NCBI GenBank assembly: GCA_040509055.1
Contig: JBEVLT010000123.1
Location: forward strand, 1-22,569
Direction of reading: 5' to 3'
DNA length: 22,569 nt
Origin: JAJKIP01 sp040509055
GTDB lineage: Bacteria > Bacteroidota > Bacteroidia > Chitinophagales > Chitinophagaceae
Numbering within the stretch: the stretch's first letter is position 1; every line of letters starts with the position of its first letter. Positions 1-6,628 of this stretch are shown piece after piece. Both the position numbers and the translations under genes were made by a program. The notes beneath the pieces are model-generated. The model was not told the origin of the DNA. It saw only the letters and a list, made by a program, of their open reading frames with translations, and ran no database searches.

Positions 1-129
1 CTCCAAACTTTTGGTAACCGTTTTGAAGGCGTTGATGATCTCAGCTGACACGTTCAGGGCCAGTAAGGCCGTAAGAACGAGATACATCATATTGATCATC
101 TTCTGCCTGGGCTCACGAGGTAAAGCCAT
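1..129 (-). CDS. gldM: GldM, type IX secretion/gliding motor protein (N-terminal 43 residues; rest off window)
   Basis: Reading the minus strand from the ATG at 129 gives 43 residues beginning MALPREPRQKMINMMYLVLT, which matches the conserved start of GldM/PorM: a short cytoplasmic stretch and then one membrane segment at about residues 14-30. GldM is the inner-membrane protein that, with GldL, forms the proton-driven motor of the type IX secretion system and reaches across the periplasm towards the GldK/GldN ring. The gene is cut by the left edge of the window. It follows gldL by 63 bases in the same direction, the standard gldK-L-M-N order. The intervening 63 bases show no terminator and no clear ribosome binding site. 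The identification is firm because both the sequence and the gene order agree. Confidence 0.93.
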   Translation of the reverse strand, partial: MALPREPRQKMINMMYLVLTALLALNVSAEIINAFKTVTKSLE

Positions 130-192
130 GACGATGTATGGTTTTTAATTTTTTGTAATGCTCGAATATTCTATCATCCACGATCGCCGGGC

Positions 193-1017
193 TTAGCCGC
201 GCGGGCCTTGCATGGCACTAAGCATATTGCCATAAATGCTGTTCAGGCGGCTCAGGTTGGTAGCCAGCTGACCGATCTGGTCCTGTGCTTTCTTCGCGTC
301 TTCCACGCTGCCCTGCATGGCTTCTGAAGCCTGTGTCAGGTTGCTGTAGAATTTATTCATCGCCTTCAGGTGATTATTGGTATCCTGCAGCTCCAGTTCA
401 TAGATCGTGTTCAGCGAAGACAGGTTGCGGGTCAGCACCTGCACCTGCTCGTGGAACTGCTTGGTACCGTCTGCAGCTGCGTTGAAATGCTGGATGCTGC
501 TGGCAGCGCCCAGGTAGGCTTCTTTCATTGTACCCAGTGCCGTAGCTGCTTCACGGGTTTTGGCTGTATAGTCGCCGGTAGCAGCTACCACATCGGTGAT
601 ATCGGACATTTTATCCACGGTACCACCCAGTTTCTTGAAGTTGTCGCTCAGGCGGCCCAGGTTAGCGGGAGTGATATCTGCATCGCGCAGCATATCGTCC
701 AGCTTGTTCAGTGCCGGGTTGCCGCTGGCGGTAGCAGTAGGCAGGGCAAACGGGGTAGGTTTGAAATTAGGATCGAGATCAGGATGCAGATTGATATCAG
801 GGAAATAACGCTGCCAATGCGGCTCTTCGGGAGGAGGAACCAGGAACGCCATCACCAGAAACACCACCGCTTCAGCGATCAGCCCCACCATGATGGCGTA
901 GTCCGCACCATTCCAGTGAAGGATTTTCATCATCGCCGCAAAGATGACGACCGCGGCAAAAAAGCTGAAAAGGAAATTGAGAACTACCTGGCCCTGGTGG
1001 GTTTTAAAATACTTCAT
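193..1017 (-). CDS. gldL: GldL, inner-membrane T9SS/gliding motor subunit
   Basis: 274 residues from an ATG at 1017. An AAGGA ribosome-binding-like sequence lies about 8 bases upstream, unusual in this window. Two N-terminal membrane segments are visible (about residues 11-29 and 40-60). The first ends in the MKILHWNGADY stretch characteristic of GldL/PorL, and a Glu (E49) lies inside the second; a Glu in a GldL membrane helix is known to be needed for proton-driven torque. The remainder is cytoplasmic, polar and Ala/Gln/Asn-rich, and looks largely helical. At 274 residues it is longer than the roughly 215 residues of the Flavobacterium protein, with the extra length in the C-terminal helical part. 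It lies between gldK and gldM. In known systems GldL forms a pentamer around a GldM dimer. Confidence 0.93.
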   Translation of the reverse strand: MKYFKTHQGQVVLNFLFSFFAAVVIFAAMMKILHWNGADYAIMVGLIAEAVVFLVMAFLVPPPEEPHWQRYFPDINLHPDLDPNFKPTPFALPTATASGNPALNKLDDMLRDADITPANLGRLSDNFKKLGGTVDKMSDITDVVAATGDYTAKTREAATALGTMKEAYLGAASSIQHFNAAADGTKQFHEQVQVLTRNLSSLNTIYELELQDTNNHLKAMNKFYSNLTQASEAMQGSVEDAKKAQDQIGQLATNLSRLNSIYGNMLSAMQGPRG

Positions 1018-1079
1018 AAAAGGTCCTTTTTATTATGTTAGGTTTTTTACAGAACAGAGATGACGAACAATGATCAAAT

Positions 1080-1111
1080 AAAAAAGAGGTCACAGAGACG
1101 ACCTCTTTTTT
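1080..1111 (-). terminator. Hairpin terminator between gldK and gldL
   Basis: A perfect 12-bp inverted repeat (1080-1091 against 1100-1111; core AAGAGGTC/GACCTCTT) encloses an 8-base loop. On the minus strand it lies 16 bases after the gldK stop and ends in a run of six T, the form of an intrinsic terminator. The arms are A-rich and T-rich on the outside, so it could work in both directions. It would reduce transcription into gldL and gldM, or mark the boundary before a separate gldL promoter. I saw no perfect TANNTTTG box between it and gldL; the closest is TTTATTTG at 1075-1082, one mismatch, overlapping the hairpin. Confidence 0.75.
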
Positions 1112-1127
1112 CAGCAGAAATTTCTTT

Positions 1128-2426
1128 TTAGCGCCGTCCCCTTTGCGGAGCAGCCGGCAGATCGATAACGCTGCGGAAGCCAATGTATGATTTAGCCGAA
1201 TCCTGGTATTCGTAGGTGCTGGTACCGGTCTGGATATAGTATGCCACATCTTTCCAGCTTCCGCCACGGATTATTTTACGCTTCATCAGCGGAGGATCGT
1301 CGTCCTTGGCATTCCAGCGCACATCGGGGTTCATATCGCTCTGGAAGTTGTTGCGGCCTTCGTAGAAGATGGACGAGGTCCACTCTGCCACATTGCCCGA
1401 CATGCAATACAGGCCATAATCGTTGGGCCAGTAAGCATCGGCACGTACAGTATAAAAACCGCCGTCATCGGGATAGTTACCGCGGCCCGGCTTGAAATTG
1501 GCCATCAAACAGCCCTTCTTATTGCGCGGGTAGTAGTTACCCCAGGGATACATGGTTTGCGAACGGCCGCCGCGGGCGGCGTATTCCCACTGTGCCTCGG
1601 TAGGCAGGCGGAAATCCGATTCCTGCACTCTTTTCCGGCCATCCAGCCAGGAGTTGAGCAGGTGGGTACGCCAGTTGCAAAAGGCTTCTGCCTGTCTCCA
1701 GTTCACCCCTACCACCGGGTAGTTGCCAAAGGCCGGGTGAGAGAAGTAGCGCTTGGTCATCGGCTCGTTGTAGGAATAGGAGAAATCGCGTATCCATACG
1801 AGCGTATCGGGATAGATACGCACCGGGAATCTTTCAATGTAGGTGGATCGGGGCTTACCGGCATTTTCACGCTTGGCGGCCTCTTTAAGGTCATAGCGTT
1901 CTACCTGGTACACCAGCTGGTTCGGGTCGATTTCCTTTTTACCGAAAATGCGATCTTCGGGAGGAAGGATCATGGGAGTATTGGCCAGCTCTTCGATCAC
2001 TTTCGGATCATCCCATTTCATCTGGCGCATGGCCTGCCAGTCCACGTATTCAGTGCCATCCGTACCGGCCTTTACCTTGCCCAGCTGCTTGGCAGCTACG
2101 GAATCGCGGACCCAGTATACAAACTGACGGTATTCGTTGTTGGTAACCTCGGTGGCATCCATCCAGAAACCACTGATCGAAACAGAACGGCTGCGGGCGC
2201 TATAAGCGAAAGCAGGGTCCTCATCGCTGGGACCCATGTGGAACGTACCCTGGGGAATGTAGACCATGCCCGGGGGTTTGGGGAGCGTGTACCGGCCACC
2301 CGGTGCAACACCATGCACCTGTCCATCATTGGGAAGGGAACTGCCTTTTTTATTTCCAAAAATGCCGCAACCTGACAGCATTACCATACTGACCATTGCA
2401 AGTAATGCATAGTTAGGGTTCTTCAT
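1128..2426 (-). CDS. gldK: GldK, T9SS outer-membrane-associated lipoprotein with FGE/sulfatase-modifying fold
   Basis: 432 residues from the ATG at 2426. The N-terminus is a lipoprotein signal with lipobox LSGC and the lipidated Cys at residue 20. The mature part is a formylglycine-generating-enzyme-like domain with its usual landmarks: GTFHMG near the start, PVVGVNWRQAEAFCNWR, RLPTEAQWEYAARGG, GNVAEWT, RGGSW and GFRSV. GldK proteins keep this fold as a structural element and build the periplasmic ring with GldN under the outer membrane. The frame stays open to 2483, but a perfect -7 promoter box (2452-2459) lies inside that extension, so the start must be downstream. AAGAG lies about 8 bases before 2426; an ATG two codons earlier (2432) is possible. 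gldJ, often upstream in flavobacteria, is absent here. Confidence 0.93.
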   Translation of the reverse strand: MKNPNYALLAMVSMVMLSGCGIFGNKKGSSLPNDGQVHGVAPGGRYTLPKPPGMVYIPQGTFHMGPSDEDPAFAYSARSRSVSISGFWMDATEVTNNEYRQFVYWVRDSVAAKQLGKVKAGTDGTEYVDWQAMRQMKWDDPKVIEELANTPMILPPEDRIFGKKEIDPNQLVYQVERYDLKEAAKRENAGKPRSTYIERFPVRIYPDTLVWIRDFSYSYNEPMTKRYFSHPAFGNYPVVGVNWRQAEAFCNWRTHLLNSWLDGRKRVQESDFRLPTEAQWEYAARGGRSQTMYPWGNYYPRNKKGCLMANFKPGRGNYPDDGGFYTVRADAYWPNDYGLYCMSGNVAEWTSSIFYEGRNNFQSDMNPDVRWNAKDDDPPLMKRKIIRGGSWKDVAYYIQTGTSTYEYQDSAKSYIGFRSVIDLPAAPQRGRR

Positions 2427-2451
2427 TGTCATACTCTTAAAGGGTATTGGG

Positions 2452-2485
2452 CAAATATAATCTTTTGGTTTATTCGTTCGCACAA
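2452..2485 (-). promoter_or_regulatory. Bacteroidota-type promoter of gldK
   Basis: On the minus strand TATATTTG (2452-2459) matches the -7 consensus TANNTTTG exactly and is followed by C. A TTG that could serve as the -33 element lies at 2483-2485, 23 bases upstream, slightly more than the usual 19-21. The expected transcription start is near 2447, giving a leader of about 20 bases to the ATG at 2426. The -7 box is strong; the -33 assignment is weak. Confidence 0.65.
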
Positions 2486-2582
2486 GGGTACAATTTATTT
2501 TTTGGGGTCAAAAGCGGGTCGGGAATATGAGATTTCTAACGCATTCCAGCCCCTTTTTATTGCATTTATCACTGTTTTCGGG

Positions 2583-4670
2583 TCATTTTTCACCATTTAC
2601 CAGTTCCAGCAGGCCGGTCACGCTATATACGGGCTCCCGGCAAGTAAAGTTTTTGCACAGGTACGCTGCAACCGGCGCTGCGGCTGCTTTTCCCCGTAAC
2701 AACGGAAATATATCGTCCGGCACAAAGGATGCCATCGTCACGCGGTGGGGGATGAACTCACGCAGCAGCTCCTCCAGCACGATGGGCGCCTGTGGCCCTA
2801 CCAGGGCAATCTCGTGGGTGCCGGCCACCATCTCGAGCAGCAGGCAGCTCCATACGCCGAACGAAGTGGGATACCGCACAATCGCCTGACCAAGAGCCGC
2901 TACCATGGCCTCACTCCTTTCGCGCCAGTCCCTCCTGTCAAGCAGGATGGACAGCCGGTACAGGTTGTACGCCATAAGGGAGTTGCCGGAGGGCAGGGCC
3001 CCGTCGTATACTTCTTTTTTCCGCACGATCACATCCGGCTGACCGGCCCGGGTATAGTAGAAAAACCCGGTTCCCTCCTCGCTGAAATGGGTAATCACGT
3101 ACTCACTGATGCGTTGTGCCTCCAGCAGCCAGCGGGTATCGGCCGTCACGGTATGCAGCTCCAGCAGAGCCTGCACCAGGCAGGCATAGTCGTCCAGGAA
3201 AGCCGGGTATTTGCCCTCCCCGTTCTTCCAGGTATGGTGCAGCTCCTGCGGCTGACCGGTGCCAAAATGGTTGAGCAAAAAGGTCATGTTATCGATGGCC
3301 AGCTGGCGGTAGTCTCCATTACCGGTAGCGGCAAAGGCTTTGCTGCAGGCCGTGTTCATCAGCGCATTCCAGGCCAGGATCACCTTATCGTCCAGCAGCG
3401 GCCGCACCCGCCCGGCACGGCGCTCCAGCAGTTGCCGCCGCCCACGCTCCAGCATTGCCTGCAGCGCAGCCGGCTCCAGTCCGTTTTCCCGGGCAAACTG
3501 TTCCGGCGGGGTTTTGACCCGCAGGATGCTGCTGCCCTTTCCTTCGTGCCAGTTGCCTGCTGCGGTGATGTCGTAGTACCTGCAGAAAAGGGTAGCGTCC
3601 TCACCCAGTACCTCCTTCACCTCCAGCGGGTGCCATATATAAAATTTCCCTTCCACGCCTTCGCTGTCGGCATCGAGCGCAGCATAAAATCCCTTTTCGC
3701 CGCTGCCCGGCAGGGTATGCAGCAGTTCCCGCTGTACAAAGCCGATCGTTTCGGCGATCACCTCCCGGTAACGTTCCTTTCGGGTCAGCTGATAGGCCTC
3801 GCTCAGCACATTCAGCAACAGGGCGTTGTCGTACAGCATTTTTTCAAAATGCGGGGCCAGCCATTCCGCGTCGGTAGAGTAGCGGGCCAGTCCGCCGCCA
3901 AGCTGATCATAGATACCGCCTTCGATCATCTTGTCGAGGCTGAGCAATGCCTGCTGCAGCGCTTGCGTGGCCTGACCGCCTTCCGCCAGCACATGATGAT
4001 AGCGCAGCAGGAACCCGATGGTAAAAGTTTGCGGAAACTTGGGCGCCTTGCCAAAGCCACCCCAGTCCGGGTCTGCCGACTTCATGATCTGCCCGAACGC
4101 ATCGTGCAGCCGGGCTTCGGAAAATACGGAGGGGTCGCCCTCTTTTTGCAGCCCGAACGAATTGGCCTGTTCCAGGTGCTCCGTCAGGCTTTCCGCCTGC
4201 GCATCTATCTCGTGCCGCCGCCCGGTATACGCCTGTACGATGCCCTCCAGCGTCTCCAGCCAGGAAGCCCGGTTGAAGGCCCGGCGCGGCGGGAAATAGG
4301 TGCCGCCATAAAAAGGTTTGCCCGCCGGGGTCAGGAACACATTCAACGGCCAGCCGCCCTGCCCTGTAATCGCCTGCACCGCATCCATGTAAATATGGTC
4401 CAGATCGGGCCGTTCTTCGCGGTCTATCTTGATATTGATAAAATGCTCGTTCATAAAGGCGGCCGTGGCCTCATCTTCGAAGCTCTCCCGCTCCATCACA
4501 TGACACCAGTGGCAGGCTGCATAACCGATGCTGACCAGCACCGGCTTGTCCTCCTGCTTTGCCCTGTTCAGGGCCTCTTCTCCCCAGGGGTACCAATCTA
4601 CGGGGTTGTGGGCATGCTGAAGCAGGTAGGGACTTGTTTCGCTGCTGAGCTTATTGGTGTGTCGATGCAT
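2583..4670 (-). CDS. Thioredoxin domain-containing DUF255 protein (YyaL/SPATA20 family)
   Basis: 695 residues from an ATG at 4670. The N-terminal 160 or so residues are a DUF255 thioredoxin fold with the family signatures SSETSPYLLQHAHNPVDW, the redox motif CHWC at 53-56, and GQGGWPLNVFLTP followed by GGTYFPP. From about residue 190 onward is an alpha/alpha six-hairpin barrel like those of glycosidases and N-acylglucosamine 2-epimerases, with GGIYDQLGGGLARYSTD, PHFEKMLYDNA and WNALMNTA. The length matches the family. The biochemical role of these proteins is not established, although a redox or sugar-related function is often assumed. No signal peptide is visible, so it is probably cytoplasmic. 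The hemD terminator ends just upstream of this gene, suggesting separate transcription, but I found no convincing promoter box in the short gap. Confidence 0.9.
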   Translation of the reverse strand: MHRHTNKLSSETSPYLLQHAHNPVDWYPWGEEALNRAKQEDKPVLVSIGYAACHWCHVMERESFEDEATAAFMNEHFINIKIDREERPDLDHIYMDAVQAITGQGGWPLNVFLTPAGKPFYGGTYFPPRRAFNRASWLETLEGIVQAYTGRRHEIDAQAESLTEHLEQANSFGLQKEGDPSVFSEARLHDAFGQIMKSADPDWGGFGKAPKFPQTFTIGFLLRYHHVLAEGGQATQALQQALLSLDKMIEGGIYDQLGGGLARYSTDAEWLAPHFEKMLYDNALLLNVLSEAYQLTRKERYREVIAETIGFVQRELLHTLPGSGEKGFYAALDADSEGVEGKFYIWHPLEVKEVLGEDATLFCRYYDITAAGNWHEGKGSSILRVKTPPEQFARENGLEPAALQAMLERGRRQLLERRAGRVRPLLDDKVILAWNALMNTACSKAFAATGNGDYRQLAIDNMTFLLNHFGTGQPQELHHTWKNGEGKYPAFLDDYACLVQALLELHTVTADTRWLLEAQRISEYVITHFSEEGTGFFYYTRAGQPDVIVRKKEVYDGALPSGNSLMAYNLYRLSILLDRRDWRERSEAMVAALGQAIVRYPTSFGVWSCLLLEMVAGTHEIALVGPQAPIVLEELLREFIPHRVTMASFVPDDIFPLLRGKAAAAPVAAYLCKNFTCREPVYSVTGLLELVNGEK

Positions 4671-4690
4671 AACCGGAGTTTAGTAGCGGG

Positions 4691-4728
4691 ATTAAAAAAC
4701 AAAAAGGATACCGCACACGATATCCTTT
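4691..4728 (-). terminator. Intrinsic terminator of hemD
   Basis: An 8-bp perfect stem, AAAGGATA (4703-4710) against TATCCTTT (4721-4728), with a 10-base loop. On the minus strand it lies 24 bases after the hemD stop codon and is followed by TTGTTTTTTAAT. This is a good rho-independent terminator, separating hemD from the DUF255 gene whose ATG lies about 20 bases beyond the T tract. Confidence 0.75.
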
Positions 4729-4752
4729 CCACGTTCATCTCTTCCGATGAAA

Positions 4753-5553
4753 TTATTTCTTACCGATGGTAGTTGCCAGGAATTTGTCCAGCGCGGCCAC
4801 CATGCTGGGCGTTGCGGGCTGTGGTGCTTTGATCTCCAGCGTAAGGCCTGCATCTTCCACTGCCCGCGAGGTATTACTGCCAAAGGCCCCGATCACCGTT
4901 CCGTTTTGCTCGTATTTCGGCAGGTTGTCGAACAGGCTTTTCACACCGCTGGGAGTGAAAAAACAGATCACATCAAAATCATTGTTGGTCAGCAGGTCCT
5001 TCACATCGTTGCTGAGGGTGCGGTACATGAAGGCCAGTGCAAATTCGCAGCCGTTGTTCTTGAGCCAGTTCACAATTTCGTTGTCCTGCTGGTTTTCGGA
5101 GCACACATACAGGAATTTCTCATTGCCCTTGTGCTTGTTGATCACATCAAACAGGCTCTTGTTGGTGCCATCGGCGCCGTAAAACACCTTGCGTTTGCGG
5201 TACAGGATAAACTTTTGCAGGTAAAGGGCCACTGCCTCGGTGATGCAGAAATACTTGGTATCCTGCGATACGCTGACCTTCATTTCCTCGCAGGTGCGGA
5301 AGAAATGGTCGATGGCGTTGCGGCTGGTGAAAATAACGCCGGTGAAGTTGGGTATTTCGATCTTTTGCTTGCGGAAGTCACGGGCAGGTATACCTTCCAG
5401 GCGAATGAACGGCTGAAAGTCAAGCTTCACATTATACTTTCGAGAAAGTTCAAAGTACGGCGACTTTTCGCTTTCAGGCTTCGGCTGGCTGATCAGTATC
5501 CGGTGAATCTGTTTTGCCTGCCCCTCGGCCTTGTTAACCCCGTTATTTACCAT
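4753..5553 (-). CDS. hemD: Uroporphyrinogen-III synthase family protein (HemD)
   Basis: 266 residues from the ATG at 5553. The sequence has the two-lobed HEM4 pattern: an N-terminal beta strand ILISQPKPE, then FTGVIFTSRNAIDHFF, a linker, FLYVCSENQQDNEI, FDVICFFTPSGVKSLF and IGAFGSNTSRAVEDAG. HemD closes and isomerises hydroxymethylbilane to uroporphyrinogen III, the common precursor of heme, siroheme and B12. HEM4 proteins are poorly conserved, so the call rests on the TSRNAIDHF and FTPSGV motifs plus the adjacent DUF4271 gene, a common pairing in Bacteroidota. The open frame continues to a TTG at 5580, but that codon overlaps a perfect -7 box, so the ATG at 5553 is preferred; the leader would be about 20 bases. 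It ends at its own terminator. Confidence 0.83.
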   Translation of the reverse strand: MVNNGVNKAEGQAKQIHRILISQPKPESEKSPYFELSRKYNVKLDFQPFIRLEGIPARDFRKQKIEIPNFTGVIFTSRNAIDHFFRTCEEMKVSVSQDTKYFCITEAVALYLQKFILYRKRKVFYGADGTNKSLFDVINKHKGNEKFLYVCSENQQDNEIVNWLKNNGCEFALAFMYRTLSNDVKDLLTNNDFDVICFFTPSGVKSLFDNLPKYEQNGTVIGAFGSNTSRAVEDAGLTLEIKAPQPATPSMVAALDKFLATTIGKK

Positions 5554-5577
5554 GTTCGGTTCGGCTAAAGTTGGATG

Positions 5578-5585
5578 CAAAGGTA
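5578..5585 (-). promoter_or_regulatory. -7 box of the hemD promoter
   Basis: On the minus strand TACCTTTG is an exact TANNTTTG match followed by C. It lies 24 bases upstream of the chosen ATG (5553) and 7 bases beyond the stop codon of the DUF4271 gene. No clear TTG is found 19-21 bases further upstream, inside the end of that gene. The position argues for hemD having its own promoter even though the two genes lie close together. Confidence 0.55.
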
Positions 5586-5592
5586 AGCGATT

Positions 5593-6561
5593 CTATCGAA
5601 AAACTACGATCAGCAGCTTGTAGATGACCAGCAGCGGCGCCAGCTCAAAGGCGCAGAGATACAAAAAGAAATGAAAGGGGTTGAACCTGACCTCGTTACG
5701 GATAGCCGCATAACCGAGCACGAACCGGTACAGCAGCAGCCCCCCTATCCCGCACCAGGAGATCACCAGGCCAGCCGAATAAAGCGGTTCGCCTGCAAAG
5801 GCCAGCACGGCCAGCACCGGCAGCAGGAAGATGCCAATGACCTTGTTGATGATCAGTACGATAAAAATATAAGCGGCGGCAGCCTGGCTCATGCTGAACA
5901 ACCAGCCTGCTACCTTAAGCGCAACATACTTACCGGTATAAATGATGCACAGGGCCGCGCAGCAATACAGGTACATCAGCCAGAAATCGCCCACCGGCAC
6001 AGGTCCGAAACGGTGAAACAGGAAATTGATGTACAGACCGGCCGAGGCCACAAAAAAGATGTTGAGCAGCAGCGAGGGCAGCTGGTTCTGCATCAGCTGC
6101 TCGCGGATCTGTTTTTGCTTCAGCGTGGTGCGGAAAAATACGCGGAACAGGTCGCTGAAATACTTGCCAAAGGCCTGGCGCAGCAGGGCAAAGAGCAGCA
6201 GCATACCCGTCAGCACGTAAAACAGCAGGTCCTTGCCCTCCCGCTTCCGGATATCCGGCCGCACGGCGGCTGCCGCGGTGTTGAAATCGAAAAAGGGATG
6301 GCGCTGCAATACCTGGCGGTAAAAGGGTGTGCCGGCATCAGGCACCCATCCTTCGCTGAAAAGAGGCCGGCGGGAAACGATGTCGCCCGGCAGCAGCCCG
6401 GCCAGGCTGTCGCGCCGGGTGGCGGTATCGGCCCGGGTAGTATCCACGCCTGCGGGCAAAGTATCGGGTACGGATGTGATGGTCGTATCGGGCGCCGTTT
6501 GCGCACAGGTACATACCACCATCAGCAGGGCCGGTAAAAGCAAAGAAAAAAAGCGGAACAA
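5593..6561 (-). CDS. DUF4271 multi-pass membrane protein
   Basis: About 322 residues if translation starts at the TTG at 6561. The start then reads MFRFF followed by a hydrophobic stretch ending CTCAQ, a plausible signal peptide. A Thr/Asp/Pro-rich extracytoplasmic segment follows, then about six membrane helices from residue 111 to the end (KDLLFYVLTGMLLLFALL and onward). The C-terminal half with NEVRFNPFHFFLYLCAFELAPLL is typical of DUF4271, a Bacteroidota family of unknown function often found beside hemD. No in-frame ATG exists near the N-terminus; the first is at residue 14 of this version, inside the signal sequence. A TTG at 6582 is also open but overlaps a perfect -7 promoter box, so 6561 is my choice. 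The start is uncertain; the family assignment is good. Confidence 0.82.
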   Translation of the reverse strand: MFRFFSLLLPALLMVVCTCAQTAPDTTITSVPDTLPAGVDTTRADTATRRDSLAGLLPGDIVSRRPLFSEGWVPDAGTPFYRQVLQRHPFFDFNTAAAAVRPDIRKREGKDLLFYVLTGMLLLFALLRQAFGKYFSDLFRVFFRTTLKQKQIREQLMQNQLPSLLLNIFFVASAGLYINFLFHRFGPVPVGDFWLMYLYCCAALCIIYTGKYVALKVAGWLFSMSQAAAAYIFIVLIINKVIGIFLLPVLAVLAFAGEPLYSAGLVISWCGIGGLLLYRFVLGYAAIRNEVRFNPFHFFLYLCAFELAPLLVIYKLLIVVFR

Positions 6562-6579
6562 GTAAAGCGATTGTGGGTG

Positions 6580-6587
6580 CAAAAATA
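6580..6587 (-). promoter_or_regulatory. -7 box upstream of the DUF4271 gene
   Basis: On the minus strand TATTTTTG matches TANNTTTG exactly and is followed by C. The expected transcription start is near 6575, leaving about 14 bases before the TTG chosen as start codon at 6561. The box lies 41 bases past the stop of the upstream Omp85 gene. In between is a possible hairpin (AGCGGC 6592-6597 / GCCGCT 6620-6625) that may end that transcript. No obvious -33 TTG is present. Confidence 0.5.
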
Positions 6588-6628
6588 ACGGAGCGGCTCA
6601 ACACTTGAAGACGAATCCCGCCGCTTCC

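Noticed and set aside
12..192. Possible separate promoter between gldL and gldM (130-192)
   Set aside because: No TANNTTTG box or hairpin on the minus strand; the genes are most simply co-transcribed.
2745..4772. Very long open frame (675 codons) on the plus strand opposite the DUF255 gene
   Set aside because: Antisense shadow of a GC-rich gene; the product is His/Gln/Arg-rich without domain features, while the minus strand holds a full conserved protein.
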